Positions 7,916 through 16,925 are shown, numbered from the stretch's first letter. The stretch is DNA of 33,784 bases from Candidatus Sulfotelmatobacter sp. (GCA_030038255.1 JASHPH010000330.1:1-33784); one strand, 5' to 3'. Notes: generated by a model from the letters alone, not told the origin. Program-made: numbers and translations.

Positions 7916-9616
7916 ATGAACGACGCCCTGCGACTCTGCGCACCGGTTATTTTTTCTTTGAGCGCGCTTTCTGTGTTTGTCTGCGCTCAATCCCAACCGG
8001 CAGCGGATTTGATCATCACCCACGCCAAGGTCTGGACCGTCGACAAATCGATGCCGTCGGCTGAGGCTGTCGCGGTGATGGGAGACCGCATCGTCGCGGT
8101 GGGTTCGAATGCGGAAATCGAGGTGTGGCACGGCGCGCACACGCGTGTCATCGACGCCGCAGGCCACCTGCTGTTGCCGGGCTTCAATGACGCGCATGTG
8201 CATTTTGTCTCGGGCGGACAGCAGCTCACCAATGTCCAGCTGAACGACGCTACGACTCCACAGGAGTTTGCCCGCCGCATCGGCGAGCGCGCCAAGATTA
8301 CGCCGAAGGGAGAGTGGATTCTCGGAGGGAACTGGGACGAGACCAAGTGGAATCCGGAACAAATACCCACCAAGGAGCTGATTGATCCGCTCACGCCGGA
8401 TACGCCAGTGTTTGTCAGCCGCTACGACGGCCACATGGGACTGGCCAATTCTGTGGCGTTACACCTCGCGGGGATTACGGCGAAGACTCCCGATCCGCCC
8501 GGCGGCACCATCGTGCGCGATGCGCAGGGCAATCCCACGGGCGCCCTCAAAGATGCAGCCACCGATTACATCGACAAAGTTGTACCGCCGCTCTCCCATG
8601 ACCAGCGCCTCAAGGTGATCCAACGAGCGCTCGCTTACGCAGCCTCCGTGGGCGTAACTAGCGTCCAACATATGAACCCCGATTATGAGGACATCGCCGT
8701 CTACTCCGAACTGGAGCGGCGCGGCGAGCTGACCACCCGGATTTACGCGGCTCCTCTGATTACCCAAGTCGACGACCAGGCAAAACTCGGCATCGGCCAT
8801 GCCTTCGGAGGGCCCTACCTGCGCATCGGCGCGCTCAAGGCGTATGCCGATGGTTCCCTAGGATCGGGGACGGCTTACTTCTACGAACCGTTCTTGAATC
8901 AGGGCAACAACCGCGGACTATTGTCCGACGAAATGCATCCGATTTCTCTCATGCGGGATCGCTATATGAAAGCGGACGCAGCGGGATTGCAGATCTGCAC
9001 CCACGCCATCGGTGACGAGGGCATCTCGACGATCCTTGACCTATATGCAGAAGTAATCAAAGCCCACGGTGAAGCCGATCGCCGCCTACGCATCGAGCAC
9101 GCACAACACATGGCGGCCAAGGATTTCGACCGCTTCGCCCAGTTGCATGTGATCGCTTCCGTTCAGCCCTACCATGCCATCGACGACGGCCGCTTTGCCG
9201 AGGCGCATATCGGCCACGATCGGGCCAGCCGGACCTACGCCTTTCGGACTTTCCTGGACCACGGCGTGCGGCTGGCCTTCGGCACGGATTGGGAAGTAGC
9301 TCCCTTGAACCCTCTGTTGACCGTTTATGCCGCGGTAACGCGAGCAACGCTGGATGGGAAGAATCCCGGCGGCTGGTTCCCCGAGCAGAAGCTTTCGGTG
9401 GCAGAAGCAATTGAGGCTTACACAATGGGCTCAGCATATGCCGAATTTCAGGAGAAGGAAAAAGGCTCGATCACTCCAGGAAAATTGGCCGACATGGTTC
9501 TTCTCAGCGACGACGTTTTCTCGATTGCTCCCGAAAAAATCCGCGACGCTCGAGTGTTGAAAACGTTTGTCGGAGGCAAGTTGATCTTCGATGTAGCTGC
9601 AGTGGGTAAACAGTAG
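7916..9616 (+). CDS. Exported YtcJ-type amidohydrolase (module 1)
   Basis: Metal-dependent hydrolase of the amidohydrolase superfamily, Amidohydro_3/YtcJ group, whose characterised members include N-substituted formamide deformylase. Visible metal-site elements: HVH in GFNDAHVHF, the lysine in ALKAYADGSLGSGTA (candidate carboxylated bridging lysine), HAIGDEG, RIEHAQH, and the aspartate in AFGTDWEVAPLNP. The C-terminal KGSITPGKLADMVLLSDD closes the composite beta-sandwich. ATG 7916 starts a 566-residue protein with a Sec-type signal peptide (VIFSLSALSVFVCA, then QSQ), so it is probably periplasmic. A TTG at 7910 in the same frame is less likely. No good ribosome site is present, and the 9-base gap to the receptor stop suggests translational coupling. 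The substrate is probably an N-acyl, formamide or cyclic amide compound; this cannot be read from sequence. Confidence 0.88.
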   Translation: MNDALRLCAPVIFSLSALSVFVCAQSQPAADLIITHAKVWTVDKSMPSAEAVAVMGDRIVAVGSNAEIEVWHGAHTRVIDAAGHLLLPGFNDAHVHFVSGGQQLTNVQLNDATTPQEFARRIGERAKITPKGEWILGGNWDETKWNPEQIPTKELIDPLTPDTPVFVSRYDGHMGLANSVALHLAGITAKTPDPPGGTIVRDAQGNPTGALKDAATDYIDKVVPPLSHDQRLKVIQRALAYAASVGVTSVQHMNPDYEDIAVYSELERRGELTTRIYAAPLITQVDDQAKLGIGHAFGGPYLRIGALKAYADGSLGSGTAYFYEPFLNQGNNRGLLSDEMHPISLMRDRYMKADAAGLQICTHAIGDEGISTILDLYAEVIKAHGEADRRLRIEHAQHMAAKDFDRFAQLHVIASVQPYHAIDDGRFAEAHIGHDRASRTYAFRTFLDHGVRLAFGTDWEVAPLNPLLTVYAAVTRATLDGKNPGGWFPEQKLSVAEAIEAYTMGSAYAEFQEKEKGSITPGKLADMVLLSDDVFSIAPEKIRDARVLKTFVGGKLIFDVAAVGKQ

Positions 9617-9651
9617 CTAGCCCAGCACAGTGTGACTCGGCTCACTGCACC

Positions 9652-9721
9652 CCGGGCAAGCGGGCGTGAAAAATAACTGTAGCGCTTTTTGAGAGCGACC
9701 AATCCTGAGAGGCTTGCCCGG
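9652..9721 (+). other. Structured leader: perfect 10-bp inverted repeat
   Basis: CCGGGCAAGC (9652-9661) and GCTTGCCCGG (9712-9721) are perfect complements 50 bases apart. The enclosed stretch contains a smaller hairpin around CGCTTTTTGAGAGCG. A further short hairpin (CAGTG..CACTG, 9628-9647) lies upstream and another (CACC-N5-GGTG) downstream. The whole 9617-9775 gap looks structured and ends at the AAAGGAGG ribosome site of the next gene. It could be a cis-regulatory RNA or a small RNA. No known riboswitch consensus was recognised. Confidence 0.3.
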
Positions 9722-9775
9722 TTCGTGGCGGATTCACCTTCCGGGTGTTGTCACGGGAGAGTAAAGGAGGTCCAT

Positions 9776-10201
9776 ATGAGCGCTGCCGTAATCACGACCT
9801 TCGCGCCACAATCCAACGACTCCACAGCCACGGTAGAGCGCTATCAAGATGGCTATATCGCAGCAGAAGCAGTAGTTGGTTTTGCCCAGACCGTCAAGCT
9901 TGGCGGCATCTTTGCCGCGGGCGTGGTTTTTGTGGCAGGCCTTGTCGAATTCATATTGAATCCAGCAGAGCATCATGGTTTCGCTGTGGTCTTTGCCTCG
10001 GCGATTGCTTGCGCGGTTCTGCTGGTGCTGATTTCGCAGATCGTAGCCATGGGTCTTCGTGCCGAAGGGCAGTTGCTGAAAGCCGCCTTCGATTCCGACG
10101 TCAATTCATCGCCTTTCCTTTCAAACGCGCAGCGAGCACAGGCGATGTCACTCAGGAAGCGGCCGCCAGTTCCTACGTGCGTGCCGGTCTGGACCGAGTA
10201 G
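9776..10201 (+). CDS. Small membrane protein of unknown function
   Basis: Protein of 141 residues not recognised as any named family. The ATG at 9776 is fixed by a near-perfect ribosome site, AAAGGAGG, seven bases upstream; an in-frame codon at 9689 upstream is rejected. The N-terminal 40 residues are polar and contain RYQDGYIAAEAVVGF. Two transmembrane helices follow (about 42-63, KLGGIFAAGVVFVAGLVEF; and about 71-95, GFAVVFASAIACAVLLVLIS). The C-terminal tail is polar and basic (LSNAQRAQAMSLRKRPP). The leader contains a long inverted repeat. It is followed in the same direction by a methyltransferase gene, but no functional link is evident. Confidence 0.7.
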   Translation: MSAAVITTFAPQSNDSTATVERYQDGYIAAEAVVGFAQTVKLGGIFAAGVVFVAGLVEFILNPAEHHGFAVVFASAIACAVLLVLISQIVAMGLRAEGQLLKAAFDSDVNSSPFLSNAQRAQAMSLRKRPPVPTCVPVWTE

Positions 10202-10283
10202 TACTCATGAGAACGGTCTTGTAAGAAGCTCCTGACGATTGGGCGTCGAGTAAGCCTGGAGTCGGACAGGGTCAGCCAGTTCA

Positions 10284-11306
10284 ATGCAACTACCGACACT
10301 CGACAAGTTTCCTAAAAGGGTGCTTGCCGCGATTGACATAGAGACGGCTTTCATCGTTTCTCGTCTCATCGTCGCGGCTGAGAGGCTGCAAGTCTTCCGA
10401 ACACTGCAAGGCAAGCGCATGAAGGCTGCGGCGATCGGACGCACACTGAAGATCCACAAGTCCTACCGTGATCCATTCCTGAACTCGCTCGTTTCCCTGG
10501 GGCTGCTGCACAAGGCAGGCGATACCTACTGGAACACACGTTTTGCGGAAAAGTACTTCATCGATGAGCGGTCGATTTACTGGACCCGACAGTACTCAAA
10601 GGAATGCGTTGAGGCATACAAGGCGCTGGCTTTTCTAGAGAAAACGCTTGCGTTGGGGCGGGAAACCCACGCCGTCAAAGGCCTGAAGAAGGCCCGCTAT
10701 GTGCAGGAAATGGCGCGGGACCGGCGTCAGGCGGAAGACTTCACCCAGATGCTGTTCCACTTTCATCAGGAGGATGCCGAGGCGCTGGCGAAGCACCTGA
10801 ATCTCTCGCAGCATCGGGCAGTGCTAGACGTGGGCGGTGGGTCCGGTGTGATGTCGATTGCGCTGGCAAGGAAGAACCCGCGCTTGCGTGCCTGTGTTCT
10901 TGATCTGGCTACGGTATGCAGTATTGCTGCCCGAAACATCCGGCGGGCAGGGTTGACCAAGCGCGTCGACACTCTGCCGGGAGACATCCGACGCAGATTA
11001 CCGACAGGCTATGACGTGATCATGTTCTGTGACATCGGTTCGTTGTCCAAGGAGCTGTTGAGGAATGCCTACAAAAGCCTGCCCCCGGGCGGACTTGTTG
11101 TCGCGGTAGACCGCTATCTGTCTGACGACGGCACCAAGCCATTGGATCGACTGGTCGCCCAGTTCGTCTCGTCTTCTTTCGGTCAGGCAACCAGGTCCGA
11201 CATGGTAGGCGTAGTGCAGTCTTGTGGTTTTCGGGCGGTTGAAGCCAGCAATGTGTACCGCGATTTGTGGGTTATCACCGGCAGCAAGCCCGACAAGGTT
11301 GGATGA
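10284..11306 (+). CDS. SAM-dependent methyltransferase, O-methyltransferase type
   Basis: Protein of 340 residues with two parts. Residues 1 to about 100 form a winged-helix/dimerisation-like region (AAERLQVFRTL, AIGRTLKIHKSYRDPFLNSLVSLGLL, YWNTRFAEKYF), as in plant-type and hydroxyneurosporene-type O-methyltransferases (Methyltransf_2). A class I Rossmann methyltransferase domain follows, with motif I LDVGGGSGVMSIALARKNP, a later VIMFCDIGSL, and the post-motif segment SLPPGGLVVAVDRYL. It should transfer a methyl group from S-adenosylmethionine to a small-molecule hydroxyl or similar acceptor in the cytosol; the acceptor is unknown. The start at ATG 10284 lacks a strong ribosome site. It is convergent with clpB, 69 bases away, and no terminator is obvious between them. 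Confidence 0.8.
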   Translation: MQLPTLDKFPKRVLAAIDIETAFIVSRLIVAAERLQVFRTLQGKRMKAAAIGRTLKIHKSYRDPFLNSLVSLGLLHKAGDTYWNTRFAEKYFIDERSIYWTRQYSKECVEAYKALAFLEKTLALGRETHAVKGLKKARYVQEMARDRRQAEDFTQMLFHFHQEDAEALAKHLNLSQHRAVLDVGGGSGVMSIALARKNPRLRACVLDLATVCSIAARNIRRAGLTKRVDTLPGDIRRRLPTGYDVIMFCDIGSLSKELLRNAYKSLPPGGLVVAVDRYLSDDGTKPLDRLVAQFVSSSFGQATRSDMVGVVQSCGFRAVEASNVYRDLWVITGSKPDKVG

Positions 11307-11375
11307 TAAGCGATCGAGAACTTGCCTGGATCAAAGCAGACTTCCTATTACCAATCCCCGAAGGCGGGCAGTGGA

Positions 11376-14027
11376 TCATTTTCGGGTTGCCGACGACTCA
11401 ACGACTGCCCGCTTGCGCCCTGGAACTGTGAACTTCAGTTCGCTTTGCTCCGCGTCAACGAGCACGTTGTCGCCATCCTTAACGTCGCCATGCAGAATCT
11501 TTAGCGCCAATGCGTCCTGGACCAGTTGCTGCACGGAACGCTTCAGTGGGCGCGCACCGAAACCGGGATCATGGGCTTCAGCCAGCAGCAGTTCCTTGGC
11601 TCCGGTGGTCAACTCCAAGCTAATTTTTCGTTCGGCCAGCAATCGGCGCACCTCCTCCAGCCGCAGGTCAAGAATCTTGCTCAGTTCTTCTTTGCCCAGC
11701 GAATTGAAGACGATGATGTCGTCTACGCGGTTGAGAAATTCAGGCTTGAAATACGGTCGGAGACGATCCAGCAGCTGCTTCCTGGCTTGCTCCGCGGTCC
11801 CTGAAGCACTCAGCGATTCCGCAGTCAGATTCGCAAGGTTGAGGTTCGAGGTCATGATGAGGACGGTATTGCGGAAGTCCACGGTATGGCCTTTCCCGTC
11901 AGTGAGGCGGCCGTCGTCCATGATCTGCAAAAGGATGTTGAATACGTCATGGTGAGCCTTCTCGATCTCGTCAAAGAGCACGACTGAGTAGGGATGGCGC
12001 CGCACTGCCTCGGTGAGCTGACCTCCCTCCTCGTAACCTACGTATCCCGGCGGTGCGCCGATGAGCCGTGATACGGCATACTTCTCCATGTATTCCGACA
12101 TATCAAGGCGCACCAGAGCCCGCTCATCATCAAAGAGGAACTCGGCCAGGGCGCGCGCGAGTTCGGTCTTGCCCACGCCTGTCGGCCCCAGGAAAATAAA
12201 CGAACCGATCGGGCGCCTGGGATCAGACAGGCCGGTGCGGGCTCGACGGATTGCGTTGGATAAGCGCTCTAACGCGCGATTCTGGCCGATTACCCGGCTG
12301 CGCAACCGATCTTCCATGCCGACCAGCTTCTCGACCTCTGCCTCCAGCAACCGCGATACGGGAATGCCGGTCCACTTGGAAACAATGCGTGTGATCTCGT
12401 CTTCGTCGACCTCTTCCTTGAGCATGAGTGCGCTGCGCCGACGATTAAACTTCGATTGGAGTTTATGCAATTCCTGGCGCGTCTCGCGAAGCTTGCCCCG
12501 GCCATCTCTTCCTCCAGGCAACTCTGCATCACGCAGCTGAGCCTGATCGAGCATCTTCAGTTGTTCGATTTTGTGTTCGAGCTCATGCATCCGGCTGACG
12601 GCGTCCTTCTCCTGCTTCCAGTGGGCCGTGAGGTTGTTCACTTGATGTTGAAGCGAAGCCATCTCGCGATTGAGTGCCCGGCGCCTTTGGCGGGAAGAGG
12701 CAGTTTCCTCCGTTGCGAGTGCTCCGTTCTCGATCGCTAATTGTGCGGCGCGGCGCTGTAACCCATCGATCTCGCGTGGTACTGAATCGATCTGCATGCG
12801 CAAAGAAGCAGCTGCCTCGTCCACGAGGTCGATGGCCTTGTCGGGCAGAAAGCGACCGGAAATGTAGCGATGCGAAAGCTTGGCTGCTGCTACGATGGCC
12901 GAATCCTTGATGCGTACACCGTGATGTCGCTCATAGCGCTCTTTAAGGCCGCGCAGAATGGCGATGGTCTCCTCCACGCTAGGCTCGGCCACGAAGACGG
13001 TCTGGAACCTGCGCTCCAGCGCCGGATCTTTCTCCATGTGTTTGCGGTACTCGGTGAGAGTCGTGGCTCCGATAGCGCGCAACTCGCCGCGGGCCAGAGC
13101 CGGCTTCAGCATATTTGACGCATCAATCGCGCCCTCGGCCGCTCCTGCTCCAACCAGCGTGTGCAGTTCATCGATGAACAGCACAATCTGCCCCTGCGCG
13201 TCTTCGATCTCCCGCAGCATGGCCTTCAGACGATCTTCAAACTCTCCGCGATACTTCGTTCCTGCCACCATTGCGCCGAGGTCCAAGGCGACCAGGCGCT
13301 TGCTCTTGAGCGGTTCGGGGACATCCGCGGCCACAATCCGCAGCGCCAGTCCTTCGACAATGGCAGTCTTGCCGACACCGGGCTCGCCAATCAGTACAGG
13401 ATTATTCTTGGTTCGCCGCAACAGCACCTGAATTACGCGCCGGATCTCGTCATCGCGGCCAATGACCGGATCGAGCTTGCCCCGGCGCGCTAATTCGGTA
13501 AGGTCTCGCGCATAACGTTCCAGCGCTTCGTAGTGATTTTCCGGGACGGCTTCGCTGGCTGACGCACCGGGGCTGCGAATGGAGATCAGTGCCCGCAGAA
13601 GGGCATTGTGGTCGGCGCCGTAACGCATGAGCAACGCTCGGGCAGGATCGTTCTCGAGGTCCGCGATTGCCAGCAGCAAGTGCTCCGTCGAGATGTGTTC
13701 TTCCGCGAGATCGGCAGCCTCTTCGAAGGCTTGCTCCAGAACTTTGCTCGCTGCCCATGAGGGCTCTGCCTTTAACATCCCACCGATCCAAACCGCCGGT
13801 AGCGCAGCCACCATGTGCTGCACATCCGCGAGCATTGCCTGCCGGTCGACTCCTATCTTGCTTAACAGGGGCACCAGAATGCCTTCGCGGTCGGCCAACA
13901 GGGTTGCCAGCAGATGCAGGGGAGTAATCTCAGCGTGGCCGTGCTTCGAAGCCAGATACTTGGCGTTTTGCACCGCCTGCTTCGCCTTGGACGTCAGTTT
14001 TTCCCAACTCGCGGTGGTCATCGGCAT
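11376..14027 (-). CDS. clpB: ClpB disaggregase
   Basis: Hsp100 AAA+ chaperone that, with DnaK, extracts and refolds proteins from aggregates in the cytosol. The order is complete: N-terminal double Clp repeat (about 1-150); first AAA+ domain with Walker A GEPGVGKT (about 214-221) and Walker B LFIDELH; a coiled-coil middle domain (about 410-540, rich in Arg, Glu and Gln); second AAA+ domain with Walker A GPTGVGKT (about 614-621), [10 protein letters not shown], pore loop GYVGYEEGG, and [12 protein letters not shown] near the C-terminus. It has 883 residues, slightly longer than the usual 850-870. ATG 14027 is preferred because AGGA lies seven bases upstream; a GTG at 14042 is possible. It follows the ThiH-like gene by 43 bases on the same strand, with a strong hairpin in that gap. 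No CIRCE element or heat-shock promoter was seen. Confidence 0.95.
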   Translation of the reverse strand: MPMTTASWEKLTSKAKQAVQNAKYLASKHGHAEITPLHLLATLLADREGILVPLLSKIGVDRQAMLADVQHMVAALPAVWIGGMLKAEPSWAASKVLEQAFEEAADLAEEHISTEHLLLAIADLENDPARALLMRYGADHNALLRALISIRSPGASASEAVPENHYEALERYARDLTELARRGKLDPVIGRDDEIRRVIQVLLRRTKNNPVLIGEPGVGKTAIVEGLALRIVAADVPEPLKSKRLVALDLGAMVAGTKYRGEFEDRLKAMLREIEDAQGQIVLFIDELHTLVGAGAAEGAIDASNMLKPALARGELRAIGATTLTEYRKHMEKDPALERRFQTVFVAEPSVEETIAILRGLKERYERHHGVRIKDSAIVAAAKLSHRYISGRFLPDKAIDLVDEAAASLRMQIDSVPREIDGLQRRAAQLAIENGALATEETASSRQRRRALNREMASLQHQVNNLTAHWKQEKDAVSRMHELEHKIEQLKMLDQAQLRDAELPGGRDGRGKLRETRQELHKLQSKFNRRRSALMLKEEVDEDEITRIVSKWTGIPVSRLLEAEVEKLVGMEDRLRSRVIGQNRALERLSNAIRRARTGLSDPRRPIGSFIFLGPTGVGKTELARALAEFLFDDERALVRLDMSEYMEKYAVSRLIGAPPGYVGYEEGGQLTEAVRRHPYSVVLFDEIEKAHHDVFNILLQIMDDGRLTDGKGHTVDFRNTVLIMTSNLNLANLTAESLSASGTAEQARKQLLDRLRPYFKPEFLNRVDDIIVFNSLGKEELSKILDLRLEEVRRLLAERKISLELTTGAKELLLAEAHDPGFGARPLKRSVQQLVQDALALKILHGDVKDGDNVLVDAEQSELKFTVPGRKRAVVESSATRK

Positions 14028-14040
14028 GTGCAAGTCCTGC

Positions 14041-14060
14041 ACTCCGCCGTCGGGCGGAGT
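14041..14060 (-). promoter_or_regulatory. Perfect 8-bp hairpin immediately upstream of clpB
   Basis: ACTCCGCC-N4-GGCGGAGT is a perfect stem with a four-base loop, located between the ThiH-like gene stop and the clpB start. On the clpB strand its 3' arm contains GGAG and is directly followed by GCAGGACTTGCAC and the ATG at 14027. There is no T-run, so a rho-independent terminator is unlikely. An RNA processing, translation-control or attenuation role is possible. Confidence 0.4.
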
Positions 14061-14070
14061 TTATCCCGCC

Positions 14071-15255
14071 TTACCCAGGGGCGCTGTGTACGCATTCATT
14101 GACGAACAACTCGGGGCGGTGTTGTGGTGACAGATCGTGGGACTGCCAACTAAACACCGGCTCAAGCCCCGCGTCCCTCAGCTTCGCCGAATAAATTGGC
14201 GCATCGTAAGAATGGGCAGCGAACTGGCATCCACCGTGGTGAAGTGAGTAGCCACCGGGCGTCGTAGAACAGTTCAGTGTAAACAGGCAGCCGCCTCCCC
14301 TGGCCAGTTCCACGCAAAGATCCCAATCTTCCCGCGTGCTCACAAACGCCACCGTGGAGGGTGCAAAAATGTTGTGCAGCGCTACACTGACCAGGAACTC
14401 CTGACGATTGGGGATAAAAGGCGAGTCCTGGAAAAGCGCGCCAGGAGCGGGCTTGAGACGGGGAAGGCCGAGAATCGTGGTGCCGCGTCCGTACTGCTTC
14501 TGTAGATATTCTTCGTGAAGCAGGAGCGTGGCCCAGTCGTGCCGCCAGTCCGAAAGGCCTGAGAGCACGCCCAAGCCGACGTGCTCAACACCAGCTTCCA
14601 GCATGCGTTCGTAAGCATCCAGCCGATACTCAAAGTTTGCTTTCTTCGTCTTGCCGGGATGAAGTACGGCGTACCTGGACCTGTCGTAAGTTTCCTGCCA
14701 GAGCACCGACCAGCACAGCCCCGCATCGATCAGGCACCGATAATCGGCCTCGTCGAACGCCTCGGCGCTGATTCCGACGAGGCCACCGCCGTGGTTTTCC
14801 AGCAAACCTCGAACCAGTTCCACATGGCGGCACATGGCATCCATGCGCATTCGCGGATCGGTTGAGTAGACAAGCTCCAGAACTCGCAGCCCCTTTTGCT
14901 CGATGAGATAGAGTGCCTCTTGTTTCAGTTCGTCATCAGTCAATCGTCTGCGTTCGACTCCGACGCCTTTGTTGCCGCCGCGGAAGTTGCAATAGAGGCA
15001 TTGCTCCTGGCAGATGCTGGTCACATAAAGAGGGGCGATCACAAATACCCGGCCGCCGAAGAGGCCCGCTTTAACGGATGCAGAGCGGGCGAGAATCGAC
15101 TGGTCCAACTCTCCACTTCGCCCGAAACCCTCGCTCCATAACACAGGAATGAAGTCGGAAGCCACGTGCGGACGGAGTTCCTCCAGATCTTGCAGGCGCC
15201 TGTGACCGAGGTCCGACGCCTGTTCCCATGCGATCGCGTATCGCTCCGAGAACAT
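14071..15255 (-). CDS. ThiH-like radical SAM enzyme (divergent)
   Basis: Radical SAM protein of the ThiH/HydG/tryptophan-lyase group. ThiH cleaves tyrosine to dehydroglycine for the thiamine thiazole ring. The cluster motif CQEQCLYC (Cys82, 86, 89) is intact. Family landmarks follow: WQETYDRSRYAVLHPGKTK, EYRLDAYERMLEAGVEHVG, LGVLSGLSDWRHDW, GLPRLKPAPGA, STREDWD, and TPGGYS near the end. The start at ATG 15255 is fixed by AGAGGAGGAAAAG just upstream, giving 394 residues; the open frame upstream is not coding. It differs from standard ThiH: CNF replaces CGF after the cluster, LELVYSTD replaces the usual LLVTGE-like strand, and extra cysteines appear late (GGGCLFTLNCS, HHGGCQF). Divergent tenA and thiD support a thiamine link. 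A changed substrate is possible, so no symbol is assigned. Confidence 0.8.
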   Translation of the reverse strand: MFSERYAIAWEQASDLGHRRLQDLEELRPHVASDFIPVLWSEGFGRSGELDQSILARSASVKAGLFGGRVFVIAPLYVTSICQEQCLYCNFRGGNKGVGVERRRLTDDELKQEALYLIEQKGLRVLELVYSTDPRMRMDAMCRHVELVRGLLENHGGGLVGISAEAFDEADYRCLIDAGLCWSVLWQETYDRSRYAVLHPGKTKKANFEYRLDAYERMLEAGVEHVGLGVLSGLSDWRHDWATLLLHEEYLQKQYGRGTTILGLPRLKPAPGALFQDSPFIPNRQEFLVSVALHNIFAPSTVAFVSTREDWDLCVELARGGGCLFTLNCSTTPGGYSLHHGGCQFAAHSYDAPIYSAKLRDAGLEPVFSWQSHDLSPQHRPELFVNECVHSAPG

Positions 15256-15402
15256 CTTTTCCTCCTCTTTAACAATACGTGCGAGTGAGCACATTAGGGT
15301 GTGACGAATCGCACAAACGCATGTGATCGTGGTCAAGATGCGGCCGAGACGCCTGTCCGGTGCGGCGGGACGAGTATTATGAATGGCGGAGCTAGAACGT
15401 CG

Positions 15403-16074
15403 ATGGCAGAGCAATTCACCGACCGCCTGCGCCAGACGGCGGATGCAATTTGGGAGGCACAATTTCAGCACCCATTTGTGCGAGGGATTGCCGAAGGAAC
15501 CCTAAGCCTGGAGAGATTCCAGTTCTGGTTGCGACAGGACTATCTGTTCCTGATTGAATACGCGCGCCTGCTCGCCATTGCTGCCGCGCGCAGCCCGGAT
15601 CTGGACACAATTATCCGCTTCGCGACGCTGCTCAAGGAAACGGCGGAGACAGAAATGAACCTTCACCGGGCATACGTTGCCGAGTTCCAGATTCGGCCGG
15701 AAGAACTAGAGCAAGAACCCATCGCGCCCTCTACTCGCGCCTACACCGATTTCCTGTTGCGAGTCGCTGCCACCGGCGATTTTGCCGAACTGGTTGCAGC
15801 ACTGCTGCCTTGCATGTGGGGCTACAGTGAACTCGGCCAACGTCTGGCTGAGGAGCCTGCTACCGCCAACAACCGCTATGCCAAGTGGATCGCGATGTAT
15901 AGCTCGCGCGAATTTGCCGAACTGGCGCAATGGTGCTGCGACCTGCTGGATCGCGTGGCTGCAGGCCTGCCCGATCGCGAATTGCACAAGCTGGAGGTTG
16001 CGTTTCTCACGAGCAGCCGCTATGAGTGGCAGTTCTGGGAGGCAGCCTGGAAAATGGAACAGTGGCCGGTATGA
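15403..16074 (+). CDS. tenA: TenA-type thiaminase II / aminopyrimidine aminohydrolase
   Basis: Helical-bundle enzyme that hydrolyses aminopyrimidine breakdown products of thiamine (or thiamine itself) to salvage hydroxymethylpyrimidine in the cytosol. Family signs: HPFVRGIAEGTLSLERFQFWLRQD near the N-terminus, the catalytic cysteine in LLPCMWGYSELG (about residue 137), and SSRYEWQFWEAAW with the conserved glutamate near the C-terminus. Having Cys places it in the TenA_C rather than the TenA_E subgroup. ATG 15403 matches the family N-terminus (223 residues). ATG 15379, in frame and with GGGACGAG upstream, is an alternative. thiD follows 38 bases downstream on the same strand. The ThiH-like gene is divergent about 150 bases away. 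No TPP riboswitch is visible in the shared upstream region. Confidence 0.9.
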   Translation: MAEQFTDRLRQTADAIWEAQFQHPFVRGIAEGTLSLERFQFWLRQDYLFLIEYARLLAIAAARSPDLDTIIRFATLLKETAETEMNLHRAYVAEFQIRPEELEQEPIAPSTRAYTDFLLRVAATGDFAELVAALLPCMWGYSELGQRLAEEPATANNRYAKWIAMYSSREFAELAQWCCDLLDRVAAGLPDRELHKLEVAFLTSSRYEWQFWEAAWKMEQWPV

Positions 16075-16112
16075 AAGATGCGTAGTTCTCGCAACGGGAA
16101 GGCAGGCTACCA

Positions 16113-16925
16113 ATGACGATACCTCGCGTCCTGATCATTGCCGGATCCGACTCCAGCGGCGGTGCCGGCATTCAAGCTGATCTGAAGACGGTCTCGGCGC
16201 TCGGCGCCTTCGGCATGACCGCAATTACCGCTCTCACCGCCCAAAACACAACCGGGGTCTTCGGTGTAATCGAGATTGAACCCAAGTTCGTGCTCCAGCA
16301 GATCGAGGTGTGCGTTAACGACATCGGTTGCGACTCGGTAAAGGTCGGGATGCTCTCCAGTCCAGCGATCATTGAGGCCGTTGCATCTGCGATTTCCTCA
16401 CACAAGCTGAAACCGCTGGTCGTCGATCCAGTGATGATCGCTAAGAGCGGCGCGCCCCTGCTGAGGCCGGAGGCCATCGCAACGCTCAAAACGAAATTGC
16501 TGCCCCTGGCCACCGTGACCACGCCAAATCTGCACGAAGCGGGAGCACTTACAGGACGCGAAATCAAGACGCTGGCGCAGATGAAGGAAGCTGCTCAGGC
16601 AATCTTTGATCTTGGGCCGGCAAACGTCGTCGTAAAAGGCGGTCATCTGGAGGGAGTGGCTGCGGATGTGTTGTTCGACGGCCGTGATTTTACCGAGTTT
16701 CGGGCTGAGCGCATTGATACGAAGAATACGCACGGCACCGGCTGTATCTTCGCATCAGCCATCGCCGCTAATCTGGCTCACAAAAAAGCCGTGCGGGAAA
16801 GTGTGGCTGCGGCCAAAGAGTTCATCACCTGCGCCATTCGCTCTGCACTACCCGTAGGCAAGGGAAACGGTCCCGCCAATCCGATGGCGAAGTTGTGCAG
16901 CCCGGCAGGATTGGATGCACCTTGA
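16113..16925 (+). CDS. thiD: Hydroxymethylpyrimidine / phosphomethylpyrimidine kinase ThiD
   Basis: Ribokinase-fold kinase that phosphorylates 4-amino-5-hydroxymethyl-2-methylpyrimidine and its monophosphate to the diphosphate used by thiamine phosphate synthase. All 270 residues match the usual length. Motifs: RVLIIAGSDSSGGAGIQADL at the N-terminus (substrate pocket), TALTAQNTTGV, VDPVMIAKSG, TPNLHEAGALTG, VVVKGGH, and the anion hole and catalytic cysteine in THGTGC (about 206-211). The start ATG 16113 has GGAAGGCAGG upstream. It forms a two-gene unit with tenA: the pyrimidine freed by TenA is the substrate of ThiD. No thiE is fused to it or adjacent. Confidence 0.95.
   Translation: MTIPRVLIIAGSDSSGGAGIQADLKTVSALGAFGMTAITALTAQNTTGVFGVIEIEPKFVLQQIEVCVNDIGCDSVKVGMLSSPAIIEAVASAISSHKLKPLVVDPVMIAKSGAPLLRPEAIATLKTKLLPLATVTTPNLHEAGALTGREIKTLAQMKEAAQAIFDLGPANVVVKGGHLEGVAADVLFDGRDFTEFRAERIDTKNTHGTGCIFASAIAANLAHKKAVRESVAAAKEFITCAIRSALPVGKGNGPANPMAKLCSPAGLDAP

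Noticed and set aside
14028-14160. CIRCE heat-shock element for clpB
   Set aside because: No TTAGCACTC-N9-GAGTGCTAA pattern is present; the hairpin there has a different sequence and only a four-base loop.
15298-15316. Crp-like site TGTGACGAATCGCACA
   Set aside because: Only the outer four bases of each half pair; the inner positions do not match, so it was not called.
15256-15402. TPP riboswitch between the ThiH-like gene and tenA
   Set aside because: The conserved CTGAGA and ACCTGATCTGGATAATGCCAG-type segments are absent on both strands. A CTGAGA after thiD (about 16930) lacks the partner elements.
15256-15471. N-terminal extension of the ThiH-like protein to 15471
   Set aside because: The added 72 residues do not fit the family, and a near-perfect ribosome site precedes the ATG at 15255. 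Part of the extension overlaps tenA on the opposite strand.
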